Shown here piece by piece: positions 23,463 through 31,692 of a DNA stretch of 35,783 nt. Numbering within the stretch: position 1 is the stretch's first letter; every line of letters begins with the position of its first letter. The stretch is from Lachnospiraceae bacterium (GTDB lineage: Bacteria; Bacillota; Clostridia; Lachnospirales; Lachnospiraceae): NCBI GenBank assembly GCA_910574195.1, contig CAJTBF010000023.1, positions 1-35,783 on the forward strand, given 5' to 3'. A program made the translations under genes and the position numbers. Below the pieces are notes generated by a model, which was given only the letters and a program-made list of their open reading frames with translations, had not been told where the DNA came from and did no database searches.

Positions 23463-24059
23463 TCATAATTCCGTTCTTCCTTCCAGCGCGCGCAGCAGAG
23501 TCACCTCGTCGATATACTCCAGATCTCCGCCCACCGGCACGCCGCTTGCAATACGGCTGACTTTGATTCCGGCAGGTTTGATCAGTTTGCTGAGATACAT
23601 GGCGGTCGTCTCCCCCTCCAAACTGGAATTGGTAGCAATGATCACTTCGCTCACATCTCCCTGCAAACGCTCCATTAATTCTTTCAGCCGGATATCTCCC
23701 GGACCGACTCCAAGCATGGGCGAGATCGCGCCATGCAGCACATGGTACACACCCTCATACTTTCCCGTCTTTTCATACGCTGCCAGATCCCGCGGCGTCT
23801 CTACCACCATAATCGTACTTTGATCCCGGTCCGGATTCTTGCAGATCGGACAGAGTTCCCGATCTGTCAATGTACAGCACTGTGCACAATACTGTACATG
23901 ATTCCGCGCATCTACAATCGTCTTCGCCAAAAGATCCACCTGTTCCTTCGGCATATTGATCACATGGAACGCCAGCCTCTGCGCCGATTTTGTACCGATC
24001 CCCGGCAGACTGGAAAAGGCCTCGATCAACTGGCTGATCTGATTACTATAATATTCCAT
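23463..24059 (-). CDS. recR: Recombination mediator RecR
   Basis: The 198-residue protein has the family layout: an N-terminal helix-hairpin-helix (LIEAFSSLPGIGTKSAQRLA), a four-cysteine zinc finger (CAQCCTLTDRELCPIC), and a Toprim domain starting IMVVETPRDLAAYEKTG with HVLHGAISPMLG. RecR works with RecF and RecO to load RecA on single-stranded DNA gaps. It starts two bases after the ybaB stop. The ribosome-binding site is weak, which suggests coupling to ybaB. The dnaX-ybaB-recR order is the widespread Firmicute arrangement. Confidence 0.97.
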   Translation of the reverse strand: MEYYSNQISQLIEAFSSLPGIGTKSAQRLAFHVINMPKEQVDLLAKTIVDARNHVQYCAQCCTLTDRELCPICKNPDRDQSTIMVVETPRDLAAYEKTGKYEGVYHVLHGAISPMLGVGPGDIRLKELMERLQGDVSEVIIATNSSLEGETTAMYLSKLIKPAGIKVSRIASGVPVGGDLEYIDEVTLLRALEGRTEL

Positions 24060-24061
24060 AC

Positions 24062-24415
24062 TTAGAACATCCCCGGCATGGAACCGCCCAGTCCGCCTGT
24101 CAGCTTCGACATCGCGGCGCCGGATTCCTCTTCCACTTTCCGAAGCGCTTCATTGGTTGCCGCCACGATCAAATCTTCCAGCATCTCGATATCATCCGGA
24201 TCTACCACTTCTTCCTGCAATTTTACCTTCAGCACTTCCCGCTTTCCGGAAACCGTTACCTCCACGGCGCCGCCTCCGGCCGTCGCCGTGAATTCTTTTG
24301 TTTCCATCTCCTTTGCCTGTTCTTCCATCTGGCGCTGCATCTTCTGTGCCTGTTTCATTAAATTTGCCATGTTTCCGGGCATTCCGCCGCCTGGGAATCC
24401 ACCTCTTTTTGCCAT
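24062..24415 (-). CDS. ybaB: YbaB/EbfC-family nucleoid-associated protein
   Basis: This 117-residue DNA-binding protein has the expected helical core ([20 protein letters not shown]), a beta hairpin with [12 protein letters not shown], and the [18 protein letters not shown] helix. Glycine-rich tails flank it. I prefer the ATG at 24415 because GGAGG is seven bases upstream; the ATG at 24421 lies almost on that site. It begins two bases past the dnaX stop. EbfC proteins bind DNA as dimers and shape the nucleoid. Confidence 0.95.
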   Translation of the reverse strand: MAKRGGFPGGGMPGNMANLMKQAQKMQRQMEEQAKEMETKEFTATAGGGAVEVTVSGKREVLKVKLQEEVVDPDDIEMLEDLIVAATNEALRKVEEESGAAMSKLTGGLGGSMPGMF

Positions 24416-24417
24416 GC

Positions 24418-26025
24418 TCATTCCTCCACAATGATTTTCATATGAATCTTTTTTTCGATATCTATGAAGGTATCCTCAAAAGGACGTCCCTCCTCCATCT
24501 GCCGAATTTCCAATTCCACTTTCTTTCCAATCCGCTGTTCAATCAAAGATTCCAGTTCCTTTTTATGATCCTCGCGGCTTACAATTGCCGTGCCCATACT
24601 GTCCGGCAGAACAATCAACAGTCGATTCTCTCCGTCCAGGCTCAGCCGCGCCTTTTTCAGATAGGACCGAACGGGCTCCGAGACTCCCTCTGTAATCGAG
24701 CGGAAATTTTTCACCACATTTTGTACGTCTTCCGGAATGGCTAACGGAACTTCCCTTTGTCTCTGCTCTCCCACCCCGTCATTCTTTGCCGCGGATGCCG
24801 CCGCGCCAAATCCGGCTGAAACATGCTCTCCGCCATACATCCCCTGCGCTCCCGCAGGCGGCATTGCAATCCCCTTCTCTATCTTTTCTTCCACCGCGCG
24901 AATCCGCTCCAGCAGGCTGTCTGTCTCCACTTCCATTGCCGGAATGCATAATTTGATCAGAGCAACCTCCAAAAGTACCCTTTTCTGCGTGGCATACCGT
25001 AACTGCCCTGACAATTCCGAAAAGATACGAATATACCGAAGCAGCATATCCACCTCTGTCATCTGCGCTTCCTCTTTTAGCTGAACGAGATTCTCTGCCG
25101 AAACATCCAGCGCTTCTTCCATTCCGTCCGAAGTCTTCACCAGAAGCAGATTTCGCAAATACCATGTAAAATCCGCGGATAACTGTGGCAGTTCCCGCCC
25201 CTGCATCACCAGTTCCTCTACGGTATCCAGTACTTTGGGAATATCCCGGCGAAGAATATCACGCAGAAGCCGGCTGAACACATCCGTATCTACGGCTCCC
25301 AGCACTTCCAGTACATGATCATAAGTCAACTTTTGTCCCAGATAGAATGCAATACACTGATCCAGAAGACTCAACGCGTCCCGCATAGATCCGTCCGCTG
25401 CCTTCGCAATATAACGAACCGCCTTCTCCTCTGCCTCCACCTGTTCCACCGCCAGCAATTCCTTCATGCGATCGCTGATGGTCTCAACCGTAATCCGTTT
25501 AAAATCATAACGCTGGCACCGTGACAGAATCGTAACCGGAATCTTATGGGCTTCCGTCGTCGCCAGAACAAAGATAACATACTCCGGCGGCTCTTCCAAA
25601 GTTTTCAGAAGTGCGTTAAATGCGCCTGGTGTCAGCATATGCACCTCATCAATAATGTAGACTTTATACCGCCCCTCCGTAGGCCGGTACGTCACTTCCT
25701 CCCGGATCTCCCGAATATTCTCCACTCCATTATTCGACGCGGCGTCAATCTCAATCACATTCATCGATGTACCTGCGGCAATGGTGCGGCACATCGCGCA
25801 TTCGCCACAGGGGCTTCCCCCTACCGGATGTTCACAATTCACCGCCCGCGCAAAAATCTTCGCCGCAGTTGTCTTTCCTGTCCCGCGGGTTCCGCAAAAC
25901 AAGTACGCATGTCCGATACGGTTTGCCTTAATCTGATTCTGCAACGTGGTAACAATATGCTCCTGTCCTTTCACGTCCTTAAACTTTGCAGGACGGAACT
26001 TTCTGTATAATGCCGTATATGACAT
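24418..26025 (-). CDS. dnaX: DNA polymerase III subunit gamma/tau
   Basis: The 535-residue protein is the clamp-loader ATPase. It shows [19 protein letters not shown] at the N-terminus, Walker [13 protein letters not shown], the zinc-binding cysteines (C..C.EC..C in [16 protein letters not shown]), Walker [10 protein letters not shown], and the sensor 1 region [19 protein letters not shown]. Domain III and a tau-like C-terminal part follow. I see no A-AAA-AAG-type slip site that would yield a shorter gamma form. It is 62 bases after the 6-phosphofructokinase gene and two bases before ybaB. Confidence 0.97.
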   Translation of the reverse strand: MSYTALYRKFRPAKFKDVKGQEHIVTTLQNQIKANRIGHAYLFCGTRGTGKTTAAKIFARAVNCEHPVGGSPCGECAMCRTIAAGTSMNVIEIDAASNNGVENIREIREEVTYRPTEGRYKVYIIDEVHMLTPGAFNALLKTLEEPPEYVIFVLATTEAHKIPVTILSRCQRYDFKRITVETISDRMKELLAVEQVEAEEKAVRYIAKAADGSMRDALSLLDQCIAFYLGQKLTYDHVLEVLGAVDTDVFSRLLRDILRRDIPKVLDTVEELVMQGRELPQLSADFTWYLRNLLLVKTSDGMEEALDVSAENLVQLKEEAQMTEVDMLLRYIRIFSELSGQLRYATQKRVLLEVALIKLCIPAMEVETDSLLERIRAVEEKIEKGIAMPPAGAQGMYGGEHVSAGFGAAASAAKNDGVGEQRQREVPLAIPEDVQNVVKNFRSITEGVSEPVRSYLKKARLSLDGENRLLIVLPDSMGTAIVSREDHKKELESLIEQRIGKKVELEIRQMEEGRPFEDTFIDIEKKIHMKIIVEE

Positions 26026-26087
26026 GAACTACACCTCTGCTTTTTTTGTTTCCTGTTCTTTTCTTTCTGTCGCATCTTATCCCGATG

Positions 26088-27320
26088 TTATTTCTTGCCT
26101 TTTTTCGTCTCTTTTTTTCTTTTACTTTTCTCTTTTTTTATTTTTTTATTTTTTTCTTTCTTTTCCTCTGGTTCCGCAGAACAGCCCGCACTCGGCGCTT
26201 TCGCCGGACACGGTGCGGTCATATCCTCCTGCTGCCCGGGCTCCTGGCTTTCTCCAAAGCTGATGCCGACCATACGCGCTTCCCTGATGAGACTACAGTT
26301 GGGATCCACATACTTCAACTTTCCTGCCACTTCTCCCAACGGAACCTTCACAGTCTCTCCGCCCCGCATACCGACCATATATCCATATTCTCCATTCAGA
26401 ATCAATTCTGCCGCTTTTGCCCCTACCCGGGAGGAGAACACCCGGTCATACGGAACCGGAGAGCCGCCTCTCTGCGTATGTCCCGGAACTGTAATCCGCA
26501 CTTCTTTTCCTGTCTTGTTCTCAATCTGTTCGGCCAGCTCATAGGCAATAGACGGATACTTTCGGTTTGCCAGTTTTTCTTTATATTCCTTTTTCGACAG
26601 CTTCGCATCCTCTTTGGAGATTGCGCCCTCCGCCACTGCCAGAATCGTAAACGACTTTCCTGCTGCGGTCCGTCCCTGAATCACATCCGCAATCACATCA
26701 ATATCGTATGGAATCTCCGGAAGCAGTACAATATCCGCGCCGCCGGCAATTCCCGCGTGCAGCGTCACATGCCCCACTTTATGTCCCATTACTTCTATAA
26801 TAAATACGCGACTGTGCGAGGTTGCCGTTGTATGAATCCGGTCAATGGTATCTGTTGCAACATCCACCGCACTCTGGAAGCCAAAGGTCATCTCCGTTCC
26901 CCACAGGTCATTATCAATCGTCTTGGGCAGTGTCACCACATTCAATCCTTCTTCACGCAGAAGATTGGCTGTCTTATGTGTTCCGTTTCCACCCAGGACC
27001 ACAAGGCAGTCCAGACTCAGCTTATGATACGTATGCTTCATAGCCGCCACTTTATCCAGACCATCCTGATCTGGTACGCGCATCAGCTTAAACGGTTGTC
27101 TGGAGGTTCCCAGAATGGTGCCGCCCCGCGTCAAAATCCCGGAAAAATCCCTGGAGGTCAGCATCTTAAAATTAGAATAAATCAACCCTTTGTAGCCATC
27201 CTGAAATCCGTAAATCTCCACGTCACTCCGCTTGGAACACACTCCCTTTACCACGCCACGCATCGCTGCATTCAATGCCTGGCAGTCTCCGCCACTCGTC
27301 AACATCCCGATTCGTAACAT
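26088..27320 (-). CDS. 6-phosphofructokinase with a lysine-rich C-terminal tail
   Basis: The 410-residue enzyme phosphorylates fructose 6-phosphate in glycolysis. Visible motifs are LTSGGDCQALNA near the start, GGNGT at 110-114, PKTIDND at 132-138 with the catalytic aspartate D136, and MGHKVGHVTL. Gly113 fits ATP use, but Lys133 is typical of the pyrophosphate-type or mixed-substrate (long) group, and Asn112 replaces the usual Asp. The phosphate donor is therefore unclear. The last ~30 residues are almost all lysine and glutamate and are not part of the fold. The start follows GGAGG. A MITE lies upstream in the leader. Confidence 0.9.
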   Translation of the reverse strand: MLRIGMLTSGGDCQALNAAMRGVVKGVCSKRSDVEIYGFQDGYKGLIYSNFKMLTSRDFSGILTRGGTILGTSRQPFKLMRVPDQDGLDKVAAMKHTYHKLSLDCLVVLGGNGTHKTANLLREEGLNVVTLPKTIDNDLWGTEMTFGFQSAVDVATDTIDRIHTTATSHSRVFIIEVMGHKVGHVTLHAGIAGGADIVLLPEIPYDIDVIADVIQGRTAAGKSFTILAVAEGAISKEDAKLSKKEYKEKLANRKYPSIAYELAEQIENKTGKEVRITVPGHTQRGGSPVPYDRVFSSRVGAKAAELILNGEYGYMVGMRGGETVKVPLGEVAGKLKYVDPNCSLIREARMVGISFGESQEPGQQEDMTAPCPAKAPSAGCSAEPEEKKEKNKKIKKEKSKRKKETKKGKK

Positions 27321-27408
27321 CCTACATCTCCTCCTTACCTTTTACGACGTCTTTATTCCGCTGCCGCATTTCATATCCTCTATCTTATCATAAATACAAA
27401 AAAAATCC

Positions 27409-27572
27409 TAGAGTGTGTTTGAAAATTCATCCCTGCAATCTGCCGCCCCACTTCACACCAGATTTTACGCTGAATTTGGTCAATGTAGCCCGCTACGCCT
27501 CCCAAATTCGGCGTAAAATCTGATGCAAATTGGAACAACATCTTGCAGAAAGCAATTTTCAAACACACTCTA
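27409..27572. mobile_element. 164-bp MITE with perfect 19-bp inverted ends
   Basis: TAGAGTGTGTTTGAAAATT at 27409-27427 is repeated in perfect inversion at 27554-27572. A second inner inverted repeat (AGATTTTACGC and GCGTAAAATCT) lies around 27462 and 27523. It has no reading frame of its own that makes sense. The size and structure are those of a non-autonomous miniature transposable element. The right end overlaps the niaR stop codon. Confidence 0.9.
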
Positions 27573-28085
27573 AAACTTCTTTTCTACCAAAAATCCTTTC
27601 TCCTGCAGCACTTGCTCTATGACGTCCAATGTCTCCTCGCTGTCCGCCTCGATTTGATGATAATGATAGTCTGAGGTAATATTTTTCAACGGACTGGACT
27701 TTCCGTTTCGAATATCCTGCATAAACTCCAGTACCTGTCTTCTGGAGCGAATCCCCAACTCCGCCTCCATCCGGCCGTATACCCGGTGACGTACCATCAC
27801 ATTCTTCACACATCCCCCCTGATCTACAATGGCACAGAGTTCCTCCTCCATCCGCTCATCCGTATGCCGGACCTTCACCGTCCGGCTCGCCATATGCGGC
27901 ATATGCAGCACATATCCCCGATGTGTGGAAAGAATTTCATACCCTGCCGCACGAATCAGCGCAATATCCTGCACAATCACCTGACGGCTGACAGCGCAGA
28001 GTGCGGACAACGTTCCCCCGGAAACCGGTACCGTACTGCTTTGAATTGTTTCTACGATTTTCTTTCTCCGTTCCGCTCCCGTCAT
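27570..28085 (-). CDS. niaR: NiaR-type NAD biosynthesis repressor (HTH plus 3H domain)
   Basis: The 171-residue protein has an N-terminal winged helix (GAERRKKIVETIQSS, then LSALCAVSRQVIVQDIALIR) and a C-terminal 3H domain with its conserved histidines in RHTDE, VRHRVYG and DYHYHQIE. NiaR proteins sense nicotinic acid and repress NAD synthesis or niacin uptake genes. The start at 28085 is chosen because AAGGAAGGG lies upstream; a longer frame has no good site and makes the protein too long. It is last in nadA-nadB-nadC-niaR, so it controls its own operon. The TAG stop codon is the first triplet of the MITE end. Confidence 0.92.
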   Translation of the reverse strand: MTGAERRKKIVETIQSSTVPVSGGTLSALCAVSRQVIVQDIALIRAAGYEILSTHRGYVLHMPHMASRTVKVRHTDERMEEELCAIVDQGGCVKNVMVRHRVYGRMEAELGIRSRRQVLEFMQDIRNGKSSPLKNITSDYHYHQIEADSEETLDVIEQVLQEKGFLVEKKF

Positions 28086-28129
28086 ACCGGAAATCCCTTC
28101 CTTTCTATCTCTGTCTGCTTCTTTCATCC

Positions 28130-28981
28130 TTAGATTGCATGTAGGTTTTTCAAAGAAATATCCAGAATCGGAGCCGAGTGCGTCAGAGCCCCGCTGGAAA
28201 TATAATCCACACCCAGGGAAACCAGATGTCCGATATTTTCTTTGGTCACATTGCCGGAACATTCCGTCTCCGCTCTTCCGTCAATTATCCGGATTGCCTT
28301 CTGCATCTCTTCCGTAGACATATTATCCAGCATAATGATATCGGCGCCGGCCTCTACCGCTTCCCGAACCATATCCAGATTTTCTACCTCTACTTCAATC
28401 TTTCGGACAAACGGCGCATATTCCTTTGCCATCTGCACGGCCTTTGTCACGCTTCCCGCCGCTCCGATATGATTATCCTTCAAAAGAATTCCGTCGGACA
28501 GATTATAGCGGTGATTATATCCGCCGCCCACACGTACCGCATATTTTTCAAAAATACGCATATTGGGTGTCGTCTTTCTGGTATCCAGAAGTTTTGTTCT
28601 GCTGCCTTCCAAAAGCGCTGCCACCGAATGCGTATAGGTTGCAATCCCGCTCATCCGCTGCAGATAATTCAACGCCACCCTTTCTCCGGAAAGCAGCGCC
28701 CGGATATCCCCGGTTACTTTTCCCATCTGCTGCCCCTTTTTTACCGCATCCCCGTCTTTACAGTAAAATTCTACTTTTACCTGTCCGTCCAGAAGGGTAA
28801 ATACTCTCTGGAACACTTCCAGACCGGCAATGATTCCATCCTGCTTACAGATCAGATCCACTTCCCCCGCCACAGCCTCTTTCATCACCGAATTGGTGGT
28901 CACATCCTCACTGGAAATGTCCTCTCTCAATGCTTCCAACAATAAATGGTCTACCTGCAAAGTCATTGTAATCTCATTCAT
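28130..28981 (-). CDS. nadC: Quinolinate phosphoribosyltransferase (carboxylating)
   Basis: The 283-residue enzyme converts quinolinate and PRPP to nicotinate mononucleotide. It shows EDISSEDVTTNS near the N-terminus, LLSGERVALNYLQRMSGIAT, LDTRKTTPNMRIFEKYAV, GGGYNHRYNLSDGILLKDNH and the C-terminal SLGVDYISSGALTHS. I place the start at 28981, eight bases after AGGAGG; the upstream extension in frame is a purine-rich, low-complexity stretch. It follows nadB by 77 bases and precedes niaR by 44. Confidence 0.96.
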   Translation of the reverse strand: MNEITMTLQVDHLLLEALREDISSEDVTTNSVMKEAVAGEVDLICKQDGIIAGLEVFQRVFTLLDGQVKVEFYCKDGDAVKKGQQMGKVTGDIRALLSGERVALNYLQRMSGIATYTHSVAALLEGSRTKLLDTRKTTPNMRIFEKYAVRVGGGYNHRYNLSDGILLKDNHIGAAGSVTKAVQMAKEYAPFVRKIEVEVENLDMVREAVEAGADIIMLDNMSTEEMQKAIRIIDGRAETECSGNVTKENIGHLVSLGVDYISSGALTHSAPILDISLKNLHAI

Positions 28982-29058
28982 CTTTTCTTCCTCCTGTCGT
29001 TTCTCTATCTTCTGCATCTTTCTTATCTTCTGTATCTTTTCTGTCTTTCACAGCTTTC

Positions 29059-30267
29059 CTATCTCTCTGCTTCTTTTCTGTCTTCCGCAATTTTTCCGGC
29101 GGCACGTTTTGCAAACACCAGGCTCTCCAATAAAGAATTGCTGGCAAGCCGATTTGCCCCATGTACGCCGTTGCAGCTTGTCTCTCCAACGGCAAAAAGC
29201 CTCTGCATCGAAGTCTGACTGTCCAAATCCACCCAGATTCCGCCCATAAAATAATGCTGTGCCGGAACCACCGGGATACATTCTTTCGTCAAATCATACC
29301 CCTCTTCCAGACAGTGCTCATAAATATGTGGAAAATGCTTTAAAATTATTTCTTTGTCCATATGTTCCATAGACAGCCATACGTGATCGGTTCCGTCTTT
29401 CTCCATCTGCTTTCGAATGGCCGCCGTCACCACATCTCTGGGCAGAAGTTCATCCACAAAGCGGTTCCGGTTCTTATCGTACAGCACGGCGCCTTCTCCC
29501 CGCACAGATTCCGAGATCAAAAAACGTCTCCCCGGTTTCTTCGAATACAGTGTCGTAGGATGAAACTGCACATAGTCCAGATGTTCCAATCGGATCCCAT
29601 ATTTTTTCGAAAGCTCCAGTGCGTCTCCGGTCAGATGGGGAAAATTCGTTGAATGCCGGTAACGTCCTCCAATCCCCCCGCTGGCAAGCACTGTATACGC
29701 CGCACGAATCTCCCTCTGTTCTCCTGAAGCAGACGCCGCACGGATTCCCCGGCAGGCGTCGTTTTCTATCAACAAATCTGTCATCGTCGTGTATACATGC
29801 ATCGTGATGTTTTTTCGTTTCTTTGCCTGGGATAAAAGTTTACTGGTAATTTCCCTGCCCGTAATATCTTCATGGAATAGAATCCGTGGCCTGGAATGTG
29901 CGCCCTCCCGTGTATAAACGAATGATTCTCCCTCCGGATTCTTCTCTGCTTCAGATTCACCGTGCTTCTGCCGTTCAAATTCCACACCGTATCCCACCAG
30001 ATCCCAAATGATCTCCTGTGAGCTCCGAATCATGACATCCACCGATTCTTTTCGGTTTTCATAGTGCCCTGCTTTCATCGTATCCTCAAAATAACTGTCA
30101 TAATCTTCCTCATCCCGCAGCACACAGATTCCGCCCTGCGCCAAAAAAGAATCACTGCTCTCCAAATCTGATTTCGAAATCATCACAATCTCCAGATCTT
30201 CCGGCAGATTCAGGGCACAGAATAATCCTGCGACTCCTGTTCCTACGATTACAATATCCGCTTCCAT
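29059..30267 (-). CDS. nadB: L-aspartate oxidase (short form)
   Basis: The 402-residue flavoprotein oxidises L-aspartate to iminoaspartate. FAD binding is shown by DIVIVGTGVAGLFCALNL and SSDSFLAQGGICV. Catalytic-region motifs include REGAHSRPRILFHEDITGRE, LASGGIGGRYRHSTN, and the C-terminal GETSCNGVHGANRLASNSLLE. It ends about 130 residues earlier than the E. coli enzyme and so lacks the C-terminal helical domain, as other clostridial NadB proteins appear to do. The last residues (AEDRKEAER) run into a purine-rich stretch. Confidence 0.95.
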   Translation of the reverse strand: MEADIVIVGTGVAGLFCALNLPEDLEIVMISKSDLESSDSFLAQGGICVLRDEEDYDSYFEDTMKAGHYENRKESVDVMIRSSQEIIWDLVGYGVEFERQKHGESEAEKNPEGESFVYTREGAHSRPRILFHEDITGREITSKLLSQAKKRKNITMHVYTTMTDLLIENDACRGIRAASASGEQREIRAAYTVLASGGIGGRYRHSTNFPHLTGDALELSKKYGIRLEHLDYVQFHPTTLYSKKPGRRFLISESVRGEGAVLYDKNRNRFVDELLPRDVVTAAIRKQMEKDGTDHVWLSMEHMDKEIILKHFPHIYEHCLEEGYDLTKECIPVVPAQHYFMGGIWVDLDSQTSMQRLFAVGETSCNGVHGANRLASNSLLESLVFAKRAAGKIAEDRKEAER

Positions 30268-30310
30268 GTCTTCATCCTTCTTCGTTCTTTTTATTCGCTA
30301 TATCCCCTGT

Positions 30311-30334
30311 CACCAGACAGTACAGTGACTGGTG
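30311..30334. promoter_or_regulatory. Hairpin between nadA and nadB
   Basis: CACCAG at 30311-30316 pairs with CTGGTG at 30329-30334, and the interior is itself nearly palindromic (CAGACAGTACAGTGACTG). The site lies in the 109-base gap between the nadA stop and the nadB ribosome-binding site. It could be a processing element or a second NiaR site. Confidence 0.35.
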
Positions 30335-30376
30335 TACGTAAACACTCACTCTTTCCTGACGTTCCTAAATAAAAGC

Positions 30377-31282
30377 TTATTTCGCCAGTTCCAGCATCCG
30401 TTCCAGCGGTTTCTGCGCCGCTTCACGCAATGCTTCGTTCACCTCCAGCGCCTGTTCCCCTGTTTTTAATACATGCAGAATCTTCTCCAATGTAATTCGT
30501 TTCATATCCCGGCATACCGGCTCGGTTTTTGTAAAATAAAATGTCTTACCCGGATTTTCCTGTTCCAGCTTCCACCGGACACCATTTTCTGTACCAATAA
30601 TAAATTCCCGGCATGCGCTTTCCGCTGCATACCGGATAATCCCCGAAGTGCTTCCTACATAATCGGCCAGTTCCAATACCGCCTTTGGGCACTCCGGATG
30701 ACACAGAATCTCCGCTTTGGGATGCTGTTCCTTCACGTCCAGAAGTTCCCGCACCTGCATCTTCTCATGAACCGGACAGTAACCGTCATTATATACGAAA
30801 TGTTTTTCCGGAACCTGCTCTGCCACAAAATGCGCCAGATTTTTGTCCGGAATGAAAAAAATATTCTGATTCGGCAGCGCCCTCACAATCTGAACCGCAT
30901 TTGCCGAAGTCACGCATACATCCGAATGCCGCTTTAATTCCGCCGTAGAATTGATATAACATACCACCGCCAGATCTTCATATTGTTCCCGCATCCGACG
31001 GATCGTCTCCGCATCCGCCATATGCGCCATCGCACAGTCTGCTTCCACATCCGGCATCAACACCTTTTTATCCGGATTCAGGATCTTTGCGCTCTCTCCC
31101 ATAAAAGACACACCGCAGAATACAATGGTCTGTTCCTTCAATCCTACCGCTACTTTACTCAGATAAAAGGAATCTCCTATGTAATCCGCAATCTCCTGTA
31201 CCTCCGGATTTACATAATAATGTGCAAGAATCACCGCGTTCTTTTCCTTTTTTAATGCCTGAATTTCTTCGGTTATCGTCAT
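30377..31282 (-). CDS. nadA: Quinolinate synthase A (4Fe-4S enzyme)
   Basis: The 302-residue enzyme condenses iminoaspartate with dihydroxyacetone phosphate to quinolinate. The three cluster cysteines are visible: C83 in EADCAMAH, C198 in CHPECPK and C257 in EPVCRDM. Other family motifs are ILAHYYVNPEVQEIADYIGD, VCVTSANA and ADYVGSTSGII. The start at 31282 follows GGGAGGAAGAG; 16 codons upstream also lie in frame. It is first in the nad operon and has a strong promoter at 31369-31397. Confidence 0.96.
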   Translation of the reverse strand: MTITEEIQALKKEKNAVILAHYYVNPEVQEIADYIGDSFYLSKVAVGLKEQTIVFCGVSFMGESAKILNPDKKVLMPDVEADCAMAHMADAETIRRMREQYEDLAVVCYINSTAELKRHSDVCVTSANAVQIVRALPNQNIFFIPDKNLAHFVAEQVPEKHFVYNDGYCPVHEKMQVRELLDVKEQHPKAEILCHPECPKAVLELADYVGSTSGIIRYAAESACREFIIGTENGVRWKLEQENPGKTFYFTKTEPVCRDMKRITLEKILHVLKTGEQALEVNEALREAAQKPLERMLELAK

Positions 31283-31368
31283 GTTCTCTTCCTCCCGCTT
31301 TTCCAAATACACGCTTCTTTGTATTCTCAAATAAACTTCTTCCGTATTGCCATTTCAAAATTCAAGTC

Positions 31369-31397
31369 ATTATATCATAGTTCTTTACATGTGACAA
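31369..31397 (-). promoter_or_regulatory. Promoter of the nadABC-niaR operon
   Basis: On the minus strand TTGTCA (31392-31397) and TATAAT (31369-31374) are 17 bases apart. The -35 box is embedded in GTGTCTTGTCACATG, a near-palindrome that is a candidate NiaR site. The leader is about 80 bases. Confidence 0.8.
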
Positions 31398-31692
31398 GAC
31401 ACTTCTCCGCGTAAAGCGTTACATTTTACACCCACGCCAGTTATCTAAAACGATTTCACACAAGCCGGTGTGAAATGCAGCGAATTCGGCTCATCTAAAG
31501 TTGCTTTTCGGCAAAAATCCAGATTCCTCATAGCGGTTATGGCATACAAAAAGGGGCCGTCCAGCGGATTCCTCCATATGAACCGGCCCTTTCTTTTTAT
31601 TTGCTACAATAATATTCATAGCCCCTGTTCCTGATTAACGGCCAAAATGAAACATATTCCCTTCAAAAATGAAAATCCTTCCATATCATTTT
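31398..31692. other. Intergenic region between nadA promoter and the NYN gene
   Basis: No gene is visible here. A palindrome TTTCACAC/GTGTGAAA lies at 31454-31475, upstream of the nad promoter. A strong bidirectional terminator lies at 31548-31598. The remainder is unremarkable. Confidence 0.5.
31548..31598. terminator. Bidirectional intrinsic terminator
   Basis: AAAGGGGCCG pairs with CCGGCCCTTT around a ~22-base loop. A T tract follows on the plus side (CTTTTTAT) and on the minus side (TTTTTGTATG). It probably ends the YfcE-NYN transcript coming from the right. Confidence 0.8.

Noticed and set aside
24418-26025. Programmed frameshift in dnaX
   Set aside because: I looked for an A-rich slip site with a downstream hairpin and found none, so two products cannot be claimed.
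26088-26180. T-rich tract after pfk as a terminator
   Set aside because: It is the coding sequence of the lysine-rich tail read on the other strand and has no stem-loop before it.
26046-27317. 423-codon plus-strand frame opposite phosphofructokinase
   Set aside because: It opens with a Phe/Leu run that is only the complement of the lysine-rich tail. The minus-strand frame has all enzyme motifs.
27379-27568. Short open frames inside the MITE
   Set aside because: They are read through a palindromic non-coding element and have no ribosome-binding site or protein likeness.
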